A stretch of DNA of 64,000 bases from Anaerocolumna sp047777345. GTDB taxonomy: Bacteria; Bacillota; Clostridia; Lachnospirales; Lachnospiraceae. Of the stretch, positions 8,656 to 17,713 are shown in pieces. A program made the translations under genes and the position numbers. Where the stretch lies: the NCBI GenBank assembly GCA_047777345.1, contig JBKEEJ010000004.1, forward strand, positions 124,001 through 188,000, read 5' to 3'. A model generated the notes under the pieces. That model was not told the DNA's origin. It made no database searches and saw only the letters and a program-made list of their open reading frames with translations. Numbering within the stretch: position 1 is the first letter of the stretch; every line of letters starts with the position of its first letter.

Positions 8656-9515
8656 AAGAAATCGTTACCTTCATCGAAAAATACAAATCAAAATATACCG
8701 TTAAGCTTATATGCAAAGCCTTAAAATTCCCTAGGAGCACCTATTATAAGGCTCTCCTTGGTGTACCTTCAAAATGACAGATTGAAGCTGATAATCTAAA
8801 GGCAGAAATACGTAAAATTTATATGGATAGCAAATGCCGCTATGGGGCTCCTAAAATATATAAAACACTGAAGATGAACGGAAAAAATGTAAGTCTTAAA
8901 AGAGTACAGCGTTACATGTCCTCTATGGGACTCCGTTCTATCGTTGTAAAAAAGTTTCGCCCACACTCATCGAAATCAAGTATAGAAGAAAAAGAAAACC
9001 TTTTGAATAGAGATTTCGAAGCTTCTGGTATTAACCTAAAGTGGTGTGCTGACATTACTTATATTCATACCCTCAAAGATGGATGGACCTACCTTGCCTC
9101 TGTCATGGATCTCTATAGTAAAAAGATTATTGGCTATGCATATGGAACCTCAATGACCGCGGAATTAGTAGTTAAATCACTAGAAAATGCCTGCTTGAAT
9201 GTAAAAAGCACAAAAGGCATTATTCTACACAGTGATCTCGGAACACAATACACAAGTCAAAAGTTCCAAGAGTTAATTTCAAAAAAGGAAATGATTCATT
9301 CCTTTAGCCGTAAGGGAAACCCGTATGATAATGCATGTATTGAATCCTTCCATTCTATCCTTAAGAAGGAAGAGGTCAATCATAATAAATACTATGATTT
9401 CAAAATTGCTCGTAAGGCAATATTTGAATTTATCGAATCCTGGTATAACCGTAAAAGGATTCACGGTTCAATTAATGATATGACTCCTCATGCAGCACAT
9501 GAAGCTGCTGCATAG
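8652..9515 (+). pseudogene. IS3-family transposase OrfB, interrupted by an in-frame TGA
   Basis: In the -1 frame relative to orfA, the reading frame runs from about 8652 to 9515 but is broken by TGA at 8775-8777 (context PSK-stop-QIEADN). The catalytic DDE residues of the rve integrase core are all present downstream: Asp in KWCADITYIH, Asp in LHSDLGTQY, and Glu in YDNACIESFHS. An internal ATG at 8823 could start a 230-residue product that keeps the DDE core but lacks the HTH_21 N-terminus. A single TGG-to-TGA change would explain the stop. Confidence 0.85.
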
Positions 9516-9607
9516 GAAGTTAAACTTTTTGTGTCTACGCTATTGACACAAGTCCATTGTCTACTCTTATAATCATAATAATTAATATGTAAAAGGAACA
9601 TATAGAG

Positions 9608-9790
9608 ATGAATTATTACATGAAATTAATCATTCTAGGTTTTGCACTTATGCTGTATGGAGGCATAATGTTTGCAACCTTTACTATTGCAAAAACTAGC
9701 CCACCTACGATTTACGTAGTTTTTACATTAGGATATCTATTTAGTCCTATATTAATATTAATTGGTGTGATTAAACACCCGAAAAAGTAG
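9608..9790 (+). CDS. Small two-helix membrane protein
   Basis: The 60-residue protein has two hydrophobic segments (about residues 4-28 and 34-54) and a basic tail (KHPKK). It starts at ATG 9608 after an AAAAGGAA site and is followed by a strong terminator at 9827-9878, so it looks like a real single-gene transcript. It lies directly beside the right end of the insertion sequence, and a TTGACA (9553-9558) near that end could drive it. I do not recognise the family. Confidence 0.6.
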   Translation: MNYYMKLIILGFALMLYGGIMFATFTIAKTSPPTIYVVFTLGYLFSPILILIGVIKHPKK

Positions 9791-9826
9791 CTTTAGTTAT
9801 TGTCTAGTATTAACTAAATATATTAT

Positions 9827-9878
9827 TAAAATCTCAGAAGGTAAAACAATTGATTTTACACTTCTGAGATTTTGTTTT
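9827..9878 (+). terminator. Strong intrinsic terminator
   Basis: AAATCTCAGAAG-gTAAAA (about 9828-9846) pairs with TTTTACaCTTCTGAGATTT (about 9854-9872), and TTGTTTTC follows. Confidence 0.8.
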
Positions 9879-9917
9879 CATTACCGGTAAAAAAGCAAAG
9901 GATTTAAGGTGATACGT

Positions 9918-10604
9918 ATGATATCAGAGAAAGTACAAATATCAGAATCATTTCTGGTAGGCGCGATTTTAGCAGCCGTTGGCGGTTACATGGACGTATA
10001 TACCTATATTGCCAGAGGGGAAGTATTTGCCAACGCACAAACCGGTAATATTTTATTTTTTGGTATAAATCTTGCCCAGGGTGATTTTAGGAAAGCTTTT
10101 CATTATTTGGTATCCATATTGGCATGTATATCGGGGGCAATGGTTGCAAGAGCCATAAAGTGGAATGCCTGGCAAAAATTATTTAACTGGAAGCAAGTTG
10201 TTATTCTGGTAGAAATTATTGTGTTGTTTATAGTGGGGTTTATAAAGGCAGGTTCGGCAGATATTATTGCCAATCTGTTGGTTTCATTTGTCAGTGCCCT
10301 CCAGATTGAGAGTTTTCGAAAAATAGAAGGGAAAGCATATGCTACAACCATTTGTACCGGTAATTTAAGAAGCGGGGCTGAATTGCTGTGTGATTATTTT
10401 CAACTGAAAGAAATCCATAAACTTAAAGCAGGTATGCAGTTTTTTGGCATAATTTTATTTTTTATCATTGGTGCCATGATCAGCCTTAATATTACCGGGA
10501 AAATGGGGGAAAAGGCCATTATACTTTCCTGCCTTGGATTAGTAATAGTATTCGTCTTGTTGTTTCAGGAAAATGGCGGCAATAAAAACGATTCGGCTTT
10601 TTAA
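9918..10604 (+). CDS. DUF1275 (YoaK-like) membrane protein
   Basis: The roughly 228-residue protein has about six hydrophobic segments. The N-terminal GAILAAVGGYMDVYTYI and FANAQTGNILFFG motifs are those of DUF1275/YoaK proteins, an uncharacterised group of inner-membrane proteins sometimes called putative transporters. Another typical stretch is YATTICTGNLRSGAELL. ATG 9918 after AAGGTG is preferred over GTG 9909. It is monocistronic and separate from the downstream spore-protein gene. Function unknown. Confidence 0.8.
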   Translation: MISEKVQISESFLVGAILAAVGGYMDVYTYIARGEVFANAQTGNILFFGINLAQGDFRKAFHYLVSILACISGAMVARAIKWNAWQKLFNWKQVVILVEIIVLFIVGFIKAGSADIIANLLVSFVSALQIESFRKIEGKAYATTICTGNLRSGAELLCDYFQLKEIHKLKAGMQFFGIILFFIIGAMISLNITGKMGEKAIILSCLGLVIVFVLLFQENGGNKNDSAF

Positions 10605-10697
10605 AATTGTAATGCATATTTTAGTTAAAAATGGAGAGTTTAATAGTATCTCTACATTTAATATTACAGCTTTTAATAAAGGAAGGAGAATCTTATC

Positions 10698-10892
10698 ATG
10701 CATAAAAGTATTAACAAAACATTAAGCGGCGCCGATAACAAGCGATTGGATAAAACAGACTGTACCAATAACGAGGGTACCGCCGCATGGGCTAATATTA
10801 AGAAAACACAGGATGAAAGCAATGTGGCCATACCCAGTGACTATAATGTTGAGAAAGCAAAAAATTGGGTAGATAACGGAAGTAAATTATAG
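10698..10892 (+). CDS. DUF3787-type (CDIF630_02480-like) small spore-surface protein
   Basis: The 64-residue soluble protein starts after AAAGGAAGGAG. The C-terminal half, TAAWANIKKTQDESNVAIPS followed by NVEKAKNWVDNG, is the signature I recall for DUF3787, a clostridial family annotated as a spore surface protein. It lies 16 bases upstream of nifJ with no terminator between, so the two are probably co-transcribed. Family assignment is from memory of the motif. The link to nifJ is only positional. Confidence 0.75.
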   Translation: MHKSINKTLSGADNKRLDKTDCTNNEGTAAWANIKKTQDESNVAIPSDYNVEKAKNWVDNGSKL

Positions 10893-10908
10893 AAGTGGAG
10901 AAGTAGAT

Positions 10909-13900
10909 ATGGCAAAGACAGTGATGACTTTAGATGGAAATACTGCGGCCGCATATGTGGCCTATGCCTTTACGGACGTAGCAGCCATATATCCTATATC
11001 ACCATCTTCCGGTATGGCGGAAACAGTGGATGAATGGGCTGCCAAGGGAAGAAAAAATATATTTGGTCAGACAGTAAATGTAGTGGAAATGCAGTCGGAA
11101 GCAGGAGCTGCCGGTGCTTTTCACGGAGCCCTTCAAGCCGGAGCCTTAACCAGCACCTTTACAGCTTCTCAGGGCTTATTATTAATGATACCAAACCTGT
11201 ATAAATGTGCAGGTGAGTTATTGCCAGGCGTACTTCATGTCAGTGCCAGAGCAATAGCTACTCATGCACTCAGCATATTTGGTGACCATCAGGACGTAAT
11301 GGCAGTCAGACAGACAGGCTGTGCCATACTTGCCAGTGGTTCCATTCAGGAAATTATGGATTTGGCACCGGTTGCCCATTTGTCAGCAATTAAGGGGCGG
11401 CTTCCATTTGTTCATTTTTTTGACGGTTACCGAAGTTCTCATGAACTTCAGAAGGTAGAAACATTAGAGTATGATGATTATGCCGGGCTGTTGGATCATA
11501 AAGCGGTGGAAGAATTCCGTAACCGGGCCTTATCACCGAATCATCCCGTAACCCGGGGTACGTCTCAGAATCCGGATATTTACTTCCAGGGAAGGGAAGC
11601 CAGCAACCCTTTTTATAATAACCTGATACCGATTGTAGAAGAATATATGGAGAAAATGGCCACACAAACCGGCAGAAAATATGGACTTTTTGACTACTAC
11701 GGAGCCCCCGACGCGGAATATGTTATTGTGGCCATGGGTTCAGTTACCCAGACAATTGAAGAAACCATCGATTATCATAATGCAAGAGGAGAAAAGTATG
11801 GTTTGGTAAAAGTCCATTTATACCGGCCTTTTTCTGCGAAGCATTTTCTTGCCTGCATACCGAAAACGGTGAAAAAAATTGCGGTTTTGGACAGAACCAA
11901 GGAGCCCGGTTCCATTGGGGAACCTTTATATCTGGATGTATGCAGCTGCTTCAGCGATGTGGACGACCCGCCAATTATTATCGGAGGACGATACGGTTTA
12001 GGCTTAAAGGAAACCAGGCCGTCTGATATTACCGCGGTATTTTTGAACCTAAAACAAAAGAGTGCCAAAAATCATTTTACTTTAGGAATTTATGACGATG
12101 TGACCCATACTTCGTTAGAACCGGCAGAACAGATAAGAACCGAACCGGAAGACCGTGTATCCTGTAAATTCTGGGGACTGGGTTCCGATGGTACCGTAGG
12201 AGCCAACAAACAGGCTATTATGATTATCGGAAATCAGACCGATTTAAATGTACAGGCATATTTTGCCTATGACTCCAAAAAGTCTGGCGGGCTTACCATA
12301 TCCCATTTAAGGTTTGGAAAGTCACCGATTAAATCCACCTATATCGTAGACCATGCGGATTACGTTGCCTGTCATAATCAGTCCTATGTTAATAAATATG
12401 ATATGTTGGATGATTTGAAACCCGGAGGTATTTTTATTTTAAACTGCATCTGGTCGGATGATGAATTAGAAGAGCACCTTCCGGCAAAATATAAACGGCA
12501 AATAGCGGAGAAGAATATACAGTTTTATACCATTAATGCAGTTGAAATAGCACAGGAAATTGGCCTTGGCAACCGGGTCAACATGATTATGCAGGGCGCT
12601 TTTTTTAAGTTGATTAATATTTTACCGGAAGAAGTATTTGTAAAGGCGTTAAAAGATGCGGCCACCCATTCTTACAATAAAAAGGGTGAAAAAGTGGTTC
12701 AGATGAATCACGATGCCATTGATAAAGGCGTAAGAAGGGTTCATAAAGTAGACGTTCCCCCTTCCTGGAAAGATGCCAAAGATGCTCCGGAAGAGGAGAT
12801 AGAAGAACCGGATTTCATTAAGAATATTATGAGGCCCATGGAACAGCAAAAAGGCAATGATTTGCCGGTCAGCGCTTTTACTGGCATGGAAGACGGAACA
12901 TTTCCGAATGGTACCACTGCATACGAAAAACGGGGTATTGCGGTTAATGTACCGGAATGGATTCCGGAAAACTGTATTCAGTGTAATCAATGTTCCTTTA
13001 TATGCCCTCATGCCGTTATAAGGCCGTTTTTATTAAACGAAGAGGAAGTTCAAAAGGCTCCCAAATCATTCCCTACGATTAAGGCAACGGGAAAAGGACT
13101 GGAAGGATTACGCTTTAAAATACAAATCAGCCCTATGGATTGTACCGGCTGTGGCAACTGTGCGGATGTTTGTCCGGCAAAAGAAAAAGCTCTTGTTATG
13201 AAACCGCTGGAAAGTCAGGTAGAGAAAGAAGTGGAAAATTGGAAGTTTGCTTCTCTTTCAGTAGGATATAAGACTGACTTGCCTTTGGGCAAATCTTTCA
13301 AGGACAGTCAGTTTAAAGAACCTTTAATAGAATTTTCCGGTGCTTGTGCAGGCTGCGGTGAAACACCTTATATTAAGTTAATTACCCAATTGTTCGGCGA
13401 ACGTATGGTAATAGCCAATGCTACCGGCTGTTCCTCCATATGGGGTGCTTCCGCTCCCAGTACGGCTTACAGCACCAACTGGGAAGGAAAAGGACCTGCC
13501 TGGGCCAATTCCTTATTTGAAGATAATGCGGAATATGGATTTGGCATGTATTTGGCCTATAAGCATATGAGACAGGGCCTGGAAGAAGCAATGCAGCAAC
13601 TGGTGGAAAAAAACATTGAGCCTCGTTTCAAAGAACTTATTGCAGACTGGCTAAATTACAAGGATGATGGAGAAATCAGCAAAACGGCCAGCGAAAAGTT
13701 AATGAAAGAACTGGAAAATTATAAGTCTGCTGACACTGAGGTTATGCAGCTAATTGGCCAGATAAAAGATAGAAAAGACTATTTGATTAAACGGTCCCAT
13801 TGGATTGTAGGCGGTGACGGCTGGGCTTATGATATTGGCTATGGCGGCCTGGATCAGGTTATGGCATCCGGTGAGGATATTAATGTTTTGGTATTTGATA

Positions 13901-14439
13901 CCGAAGTATATTCCAATACCGGCGGACAGGCTTCCAAATCCACGCCCACTGCAGCAGTAGCCAAATTTGCAAGTTCCGGTAAGAAAGCCGGCAAGAAGGA
14001 TCTTGGACGAATGATGATGACCTATGGCAATGTTTATGTGGCCCAGGTTGGTATCCACGCGGATAATAACCAGTTAATCAAAGCCCTAAGAGAAGCGGAA
14101 AGCTATAAGGGACCTTCCATTATTATCGCCTACTCGCCATGTATCAACCACGGAATTAGGGAAGGCATGGGAAGAAGTATGGCAACCATTAAAAAGGCTG
14201 TAAAAGCCGGTTATTGGCACTTGTATCGGTACAATCCGGATTTAAAGAAAGAAGGAAAGAATCCATTTATTTTGGATTCGAAAGAACCTACAGAAAGTTT
14301 CCGTGACTTTATTATGGGTCAGGTACGCTACAGTGCCTTAGCCCGCACTTTCCCGGGTGTTGCCGAAGAACTGTTTGCAAAAGCAGAAGCACATGCCAAA
14401 GAACGGTATGAAACTTATAAAACATTAGCTTCCATGTAA
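10909..14439 (+). CDS. nifJ: Pyruvate:ferredoxin (flavodoxin) oxidoreductase
   Basis: This cytoplasmic enzyme converts pyruvate and CoA to acetyl-CoA and CO2 with reduced ferredoxin, the central anaerobic pyruvate route. The 1176-residue length is normal for the single-chain homodimeric enzyme. The domains in order are pyrimidine-binding (YPISPSSGMAE, about residue 25), gamma/CoA domains, and a 2x[4Fe-4S] ferredoxin domain (CIQCNQCSFICPH about 690, CTGCGNCADVCP about 745). The TPP domain comes last (GDGWAYDIGYGG about 968, and VYSNTGGQASKSTP). The extra cluster ligand CAGCGE is at about 814. The start follows GTGGAGAAG. A large terminator follows at 14480. Confidence 0.97.
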   Translation: MAKTVMTLDGNTAAAYVAYAFTDVAAIYPISPSSGMAETVDEWAAKGRKNIFGQTVNVVEMQSEAGAAGAFHGALQAGALTSTFTASQGLLLMIPNLYKCAGELLPGVLHVSARAIATHALSIFGDHQDVMAVRQTGCAILASGSIQEIMDLAPVAHLSAIKGRLPFVHFFDGYRSSHELQKVETLEYDDYAGLLDHKAVEEFRNRALSPNHPVTRGTSQNPDIYFQGREASNPFYNNLIPIVEEYMEKMATQTGRKYGLFDYYGAPDAEYVIVAMGSVTQTIEETIDYHNARGEKYGLVKVHLYRPFSAKHFLACIPKTVKKIAVLDRTKEPGSIGEPLYLDVCSCFSDVDDPPIIIGGRYGLGLKETRPSDITAVFLNLKQKSAKNHFTLGIYDDVTHTSLEPAEQIRTEPEDRVSCKFWGLGSDGTVGANKQAIMIIGNQTDLNVQAYFAYDSKKSGGLTISHLRFGKSPIKSTYIVDHADYVACHNQSYVNKYDMLDDLKPGGIFILNCIWSDDELEEHLPAKYKRQIAEKNIQFYTINAVEIAQEIGLGNRVNMIMQGAFFKLINILPEEVFVKALKDAATHSYNKKGEKVVQMNHDAIDKGVRRVHKVDVPPSWKDAKDAPEEEIEEPDFIKNIMRPMEQQKGNDLPVSAFTGMEDGTFPNGTTAYEKRGIAVNVPEWIPENCIQCNQCSFICPHAVIRPFLLNEEEVQKAPKSFPTIKATGKGLEGLRFKIQISPMDCTGCGNCADVCPAKEKALVMKPLESQVEKEVENWKFASLSVGYKTDLPLGKSFKDSQFKEPLIEFSGACAGCGETPYIKLITQLFGERMVIANATGCSSIWGASAPSTAYSTNWEGKGPAWANSLFEDNAEYGFGMYLAYKHMRQGLEEAMQQLVEKNIEPRFKELIADWLNYKDDGEISKTASEKLMKELENYKSADTEVMQLIGQIKDRKDYLIKRSHWIVGGDGWAYDIGYGGLDQVMASGEDINVLVFDTEVYSNTGGQASKSTPTAAVAKFASSGKKAGKKDLGRMMMTYGNVYVAQVGIHADNNQLIKALREAESYKGPSIIIAYSPCINHGIREGMGRSMATIKKAVKAGYWHLYRYNPDLKKEGKNPFILDSKEPTESFRDFIMGQVRYSALARTFPGVAEELFAKAEAHAKERYETYKTLASM

Positions 14440-14479
14440 AGAAAGTTTGTGTTAAAAAGGGCTTCTTACACAAAAAGAG

Positions 14480-14573
14480 GGGGCTGCCTATTAGCGATTT
14501 TTATAATCGCTAATGCGACAGCCCCTTTATGTTTTTTTAAAGGCTGTCATTTTTATTTAGTGCGACAGCCCCA
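14480..14573 (+). terminator. Nested terminator hairpins after nifJ
   Basis: GGGGCTG (14480-14486) pairs with CAGCCCC (14519-14525). Inside it ATTAGCGAT pairs with ATCGCTAAT, and TTTATGTTTTTTT follows. A second hairpin, GGCTGTC/GACAGCC (14542-14570), lies directly behind. The GGGGCTG..CAGCCCC core resembles terminators at 37122 and 61011. Confidence 0.85.
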
Positions 14574-14827
14574 TTAAAACAATTATTACAATATCAAAAT
14601 ATAGTATTATAGCACCATTACTTTCGTTTCTGCCTATTAAAAAAGGCACATATAGTTCTGATGGCTATAAAATTATATATATAGTAAATAAGAAAAAAAT
14701 AAAATTTAATGTTCTATGTAAATTATTGTATAATGTGATAAAATTATATTATTGGTCATTAACTAAATTTAATATACAATTACCCAAGGTGTAATGTGTA
14801 TATATAAATTAAGGAAGGAGGATAAAT
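14574..14827. other. AT-rich region upstream of the chemoreceptor fragment
   Basis: No gene seen. A TATAAT (about 14730) with a poor TTTAAT -35 could be a promoter. The region ends in a very strong AAGGAAGGAGG ribosome site before ATG 14828. Confidence 0.4.
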
Positions 14828-15322
14828 ATGAAACCAGAATATGTAGAACCTGTAATCGAAAATGATTTTGACCCAGAAGTGTGTGCAGACATTCATTCTT
14901 CAGGCATAGGCTTGGCAATAGTAATAGGGATGGTATCATTCATACTTTCACCACCAGCTCATGCGAGTTCTCTTTCTTCAAGTTCTATGGAAATAATGGA
15001 GTTTATTGATAAGAAAGTGCTTATTGATTATGAAGGTCTGGTACAAGCCAGTGAAAGATATAACGACCTCTCCATGACAATGAATAATATTGTAACAGAC
15101 TTTAGTTCCACCTCAGAGGAGCTCCTGGCATCCATACAGAATATGGTCCAATCCATTACCCATATATCTTCTGCTGCCAATGATGAGGCTACAGGAGCAA
15201 CAAATATTGCTCAGAAAACAGCTGAGATTGCAAAGATGGCTGAAAACGTTGTAAATCTGGCAAGCAGTTCAAAGGAAAAGTCAGAATCACTGATAAAATT
15301 AGTTAACCAATTTAAGATCTAG
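14828..15322 (+). CDS. Chimeric small protein: unknown N-terminus joined to a chemoreceptor C-terminal end
   Basis: The 164-residue product starts after AAGGAAGGAGG. Residues 1 to about 55 (MKPEYVEPVIENDFDPEVC, then a hydrophobic GLAIVIGMVSFILSPP) do not look like a chemoreceptor. They recall short clostridial peptide precursors with a KPEY start. From about residue 56 onward the sequence matches the far C-terminal end of a methyl-accepting chemotaxis protein (FSSTSEELLASIQNMVQ, NIAQKTAEIAKMAENV). The signalling hairpin that contacts CheA and CheW is absent. It is most simply a deletion fusion that left a strong start in front of a receptor tail. Whether it is expressed as a useful protein is unclear. 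Confidence 0.6.
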   Translation: MKPEYVEPVIENDFDPEVCADIHSSGIGLAIVIGMVSFILSPPAHASSLSSSSMEIMEFIDKKVLIDYEGLVQASERYNDLSMTMNNIVTDFSSTSEELLASIQNMVQSITHISSAANDEATGATNIAQKTAEIAKMAENVVNLASSSKEKSESLIKLVNQFKI

Positions 15323-15626
15323 CTAATTCTATATTGGTGCTTTGCATAACAAGACTAATACCAATCTTAAGAATAACCTGTGTCCATCACACAGTTTGAC
15401 CTTCATCTATGACTTCGCCTGCCATACTCAAACAGGATATGTTTGTATCTGGCAGACAAAGTAAGAATCTCAAAACAGTTCATGATGGGATACAGGTTAC
15501 CTTTTTATGTACTCTTGCACCGAGCGTGGCGGTAAAGCCAACAAACTTCAATAGGTGCAATTGCACATCCCAATGGCGTCAACTTAAGAAAAAATATTAA
15601 AACAAAAAATATTTTGACAATCAATA
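15323..15626. other. Intergenic region without a recognised gene
   Basis: An open frame at 15409-15600 (63 codons) has no ribosome site and no recognisable motif. Other frames give only short fragments. The region may hold relics from the same rearrangement that made the upstream chimera. Confidence 0.4.
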
Positions 15627-16187
15627 TCAAATTTCTCTGGAAATTGACCAGATTTTTTTTACAGGATACCATGTATTTACCAAATAGAACTTCTTATTCT
15701 CCAGATTGTTCCAATCCCTTTTCTTAAACTGAGTATCAAAAAAGACATATGGTATGGTAACGTTTACTTCCTTTCCTGGTTGTAAAGTGAAAGCAATTCC
15801 AATATCATTGAATATATAGTAATTATCCAATCCAATACCATTACTATATCCCAAACACTCTATGTAATATCGATAAACCTCCACCTCTCGTTTTTCTACA
15901 CTGGTGTTCTTAAACTTAACTGATACAAGTAAAAATTTGTATTTGGAATTGTCTATAGCATCTTTGAATTTTCCATACATGTCTTCAAACTCTTTTTGTC
16001 CAATCCACCTATTTTCTAAAATCGTTGCCTCAATTCCTTCTGAAAAATTTCCTGGTTCTCCGATTGAATAACAAATTTTTTTCGCTTGCGGATATTCATT
16101 ATTAATTTTATAAAAACCAATTATGACCCAAATGCTAAAACCGAATAAAGCTAAAACGAATATAAACTTTTTTCTTTTATTAATCAT
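15627..16187 (-). CDS. Membrane-anchored beta-rich protein of the ABC cluster
   Basis: The 186-residue protein has an N-terminal membrane anchor (about residues 8-25) and an extracytoplasmic domain. The domain carries the pattern LVSVKFKNTS ... FTLQPGKEVNVTIPY. This recalls DUF5028/DUF4352-like immunoglobulin-fold domains, which often accompany secreted-peptide loci. The same pattern occurs in the 242-residue protein at the head of the cluster (GINLEPGETLTRKIVF). It starts at ATG 16187 after GGGAGA and is the last gene of the operon, 4 bases after the ATPase. The exact role is unknown. Binding or shielding against the secreted protein is a guess. Confidence 0.7.
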   Translation of the reverse strand: MINKRKKFIFVLALFGFSIWVIIGFYKINNEYPQAKKICYSIGEPGNFSEGIEATILENRWIGQKEFEDMYGKFKDAIDNSKYKFLLVSVKFKNTSVEKREVEVYRYYIECLGYSNGIGLDNYYIFNDIGIAFTLQPGKEVNVTIPYVFFDTQFKKRDWNNLENKKFYLVNTWYPVKKIWSISREI

Positions 16188-16191
16188 ATAT

Positions 16192-16842
16192 CTATCTCCC
16201 TGAATTATCTATATGATTTTTTATTTTGCCGGATTCTATTTCAAAGATCTCATCTGCCAAAAAATTAAGTTCTTCTGAGTCATGGGAGGATATAATAATT
16301 AGTGCTCCCCGCTGTTTATGTTTTCGAATAATATTCCGTAAGTTTAAAACACCGTTCTCATCTAATCCATTGGTTGGTTCATCCAAAATAATTATTTCTG
16401 GTTCTTCCATAATCGCTGCAGCTATTCCTAATTTTTGCTTCATGCCTAATGAATATTTTTTATATTTTTTATTATCATTTGGATTTAAACCAACTTCTTC
16501 TAGTATCTCCTTTATTTTTTCATCTCCAATTATCTGCTTTATTGAAGCAATTGTTTTCAGGTTCTCAAATCCGGAATAATTTCCAATAAATCCTGGGTTT
16601 TCAATAAGAACTCCTACACTTTTCGGAAAAGACCTGTCTTTACCAATAATCTCTCCGTCTATTACTACATGTCCCTTTGTACTTTTTATTAATCCACATA
16701 TTGCGCGCATTAACATGGTTTTTCCGGAAGCATTTTTCCCTTTAAAACCATACACCTTTCCTTTATCCATTTTTATATTAATATTATCGAGTACTGTTTG
16801 TTTATTAATGATCTTTGTATAATTCTCAACTTCAACAAACAT
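16192..16842 (-). CDS. ABC transporter ATPase
   Basis: The 216-residue ATPase has Walker A GKNASGKTML (about residue 35), signature YSLGMKQKLGIA (about 130), Walker B EIIILDEPTNGLD (about 150) and H-loop IISSHD. The short length and sequence resemble ATPases of bacteriocin/antimicrobial-peptide export or self-protection systems. In Walker A, Ala-Ser replaces the usual Gly-Ala/Ser pair (GxxASGKT), but the GKT is intact. It starts one base after the last permease stop, with an AGGGGA site. It should energise the three membrane proteins upstream. Confidence 0.9.
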   Translation of the reverse strand: MFVEVENYTKIINKQTVLDNINIKMDKGKVYGFKGKNASGKTMLMRAICGLIKSTKGHVVIDGEIIGKDRSFPKSVGVLIENPGFIGNYSGFENLKTIASIKQIIGDEKIKEILEEVGLNPNDNKKYKKYSLGMKQKLGIAAAIMEEPEIIILDEPTNGLDENGVLNLRNIIRKHKQRGALIIISSHDSEELNFLADEIFEIESGKIKNHIDNSGR

Positions 16843-16843
16843 A

Positions 16844-17713
16844 TTAATCTTCCCCTTTCTTATTCATTAATTCAATATTCTTAAAAATCAAATAGCCAGC
16901 CACCATACTCATACCTGATAAAACAAGACACAATAAAATGCCATCTACCCCATTAACGCCTTTGCTGCCAATTATCAGATCACTGCGATACAGCATAGAG
17001 TAGTTACCCAATAAAAAATCTTTGCACCAATATGTCGAAACTATTAAATATGTAATTATTAGCAAGATTCCTGTAATTGAATTAAATAAAAAAGACAAAG
17101 TTAATTCAAGTAATGATAAGGTTATTGAAACAATAACAGGTGCAGCTGTAGTAATTAAAACAAGATGAGAAATATCAATATTCTCAATAAAAATTTCTGA
17201 TATATAAATACTTATCTTATCATTTGGTTTTAAAGAAATTCCTCCCGTACAACAGGAAAAAATAAATAAGATAAAATATATAATACCGTAATAAAATAAA
17301 ACCTGAAAAATAACACAAAAACATTTGCTCAACCACCAATAACTCTTTTTTTCAACCCGTAATAAAGTTTGGTAACCTCTTTCTTTAAAATCTTTCATTG
17401 GATAAATATTTACTATAATAGTTAAGTATAGATTGACAATAATCCATACTGCAGGTAAAGTAAATGTGTCTTTAATAGACAAAACTTCAAAATATTCTTT
17501 GCCTTTAAAAAAAGCTATTAGATAGTCACCAAAATTCGGAAGCCGCATTGGAGTAATCATGCTGTAGTTATTTATTTTATGTAAATAGTGAAAACAAAAC
17601 AGCACAGCAAAAATAATTAATGGCATATATTGTTTCCACTCTAATATAATTCCTGTCTTAATATCGTATTTAAATTGATTCAGTAAAACATTTTTATTTT
17701 TTCCATTATTCAT
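16844..17713 (-). CDS. ABC-type membrane protein 3 of the cluster
   Basis: The 289-residue protein has about six predicted membrane segments and a long extracytoplasmic loop between the first two. I start it at ATG 17713, eight bases after AAAAGGAG. It overlaps the preceding gene by 8 bases. No catalytic motif is visible. The position next to the ATPase argues for a permease subunit of the ABC-2 type. The N-terminus (NVLLNQFKYDIKTGIILEWK) is amphipathic and cytoplasmic, as in ABC-2 permeases. Confidence 0.75.
   Translation of the reverse strand: MNNGKNKNVLLNQFKYDIKTGIILEWKQYMPLIIFAVLFCFHYLHKINNYSMITPMRLPNFGDYLIAFFKGKEYFEVLSIKDTFTLPAVWIIVNLYLTIIVNIYPMKDFKERGYQTLLRVEKKSYWWLSKCFCVIFQVLFYYGIIYFILFIFSCCTGGISLKPNDKISIYISEIFIENIDISHLVLITTAAPVIVSITLSLLELTLSFLFNSITGILLIITYLIVSTYWCKDFLLGNYSMLYRSDLIIGSKGVNGVDGILLCLVLSGMSMVAGYLIFKNIELMNKKGED

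Larger units (their letters stand above)
8324..9537 (+). mobile_element. IS3-family insertion sequence (about 1.2 kb) with degraded orfB
   Basis: The ends are 19-bp imperfect inverted repeats. The left one at 8324-8342 reads TGGACACGAAAAGTTTAAC. The right one at 9519-9537 reads, on the other strand, TAGACACAAAAAGTTTAAC. They differ at two positions. Inside are overlapping orfA and orfB in the usual IS3 arrangement with a -1 frameshift window. No obvious 3-4 bp target duplication is seen (AGTA left, CGCT right). orfB has a nonsense codon, so the copy is probably immobile unless helped in trans. Confidence 0.85.

Noticed and set aside
8320..9541. Target-site duplication of the IS3 element
   Set aside because: The flanking bases (AGTA and CGCT) do not match. 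Either it was lost or the ends were rearranged.
15409..15600. 63-codon plus-strand frame
   Set aside because: No ribosome site, no motif, and composition like the surrounding non-coding DNA.
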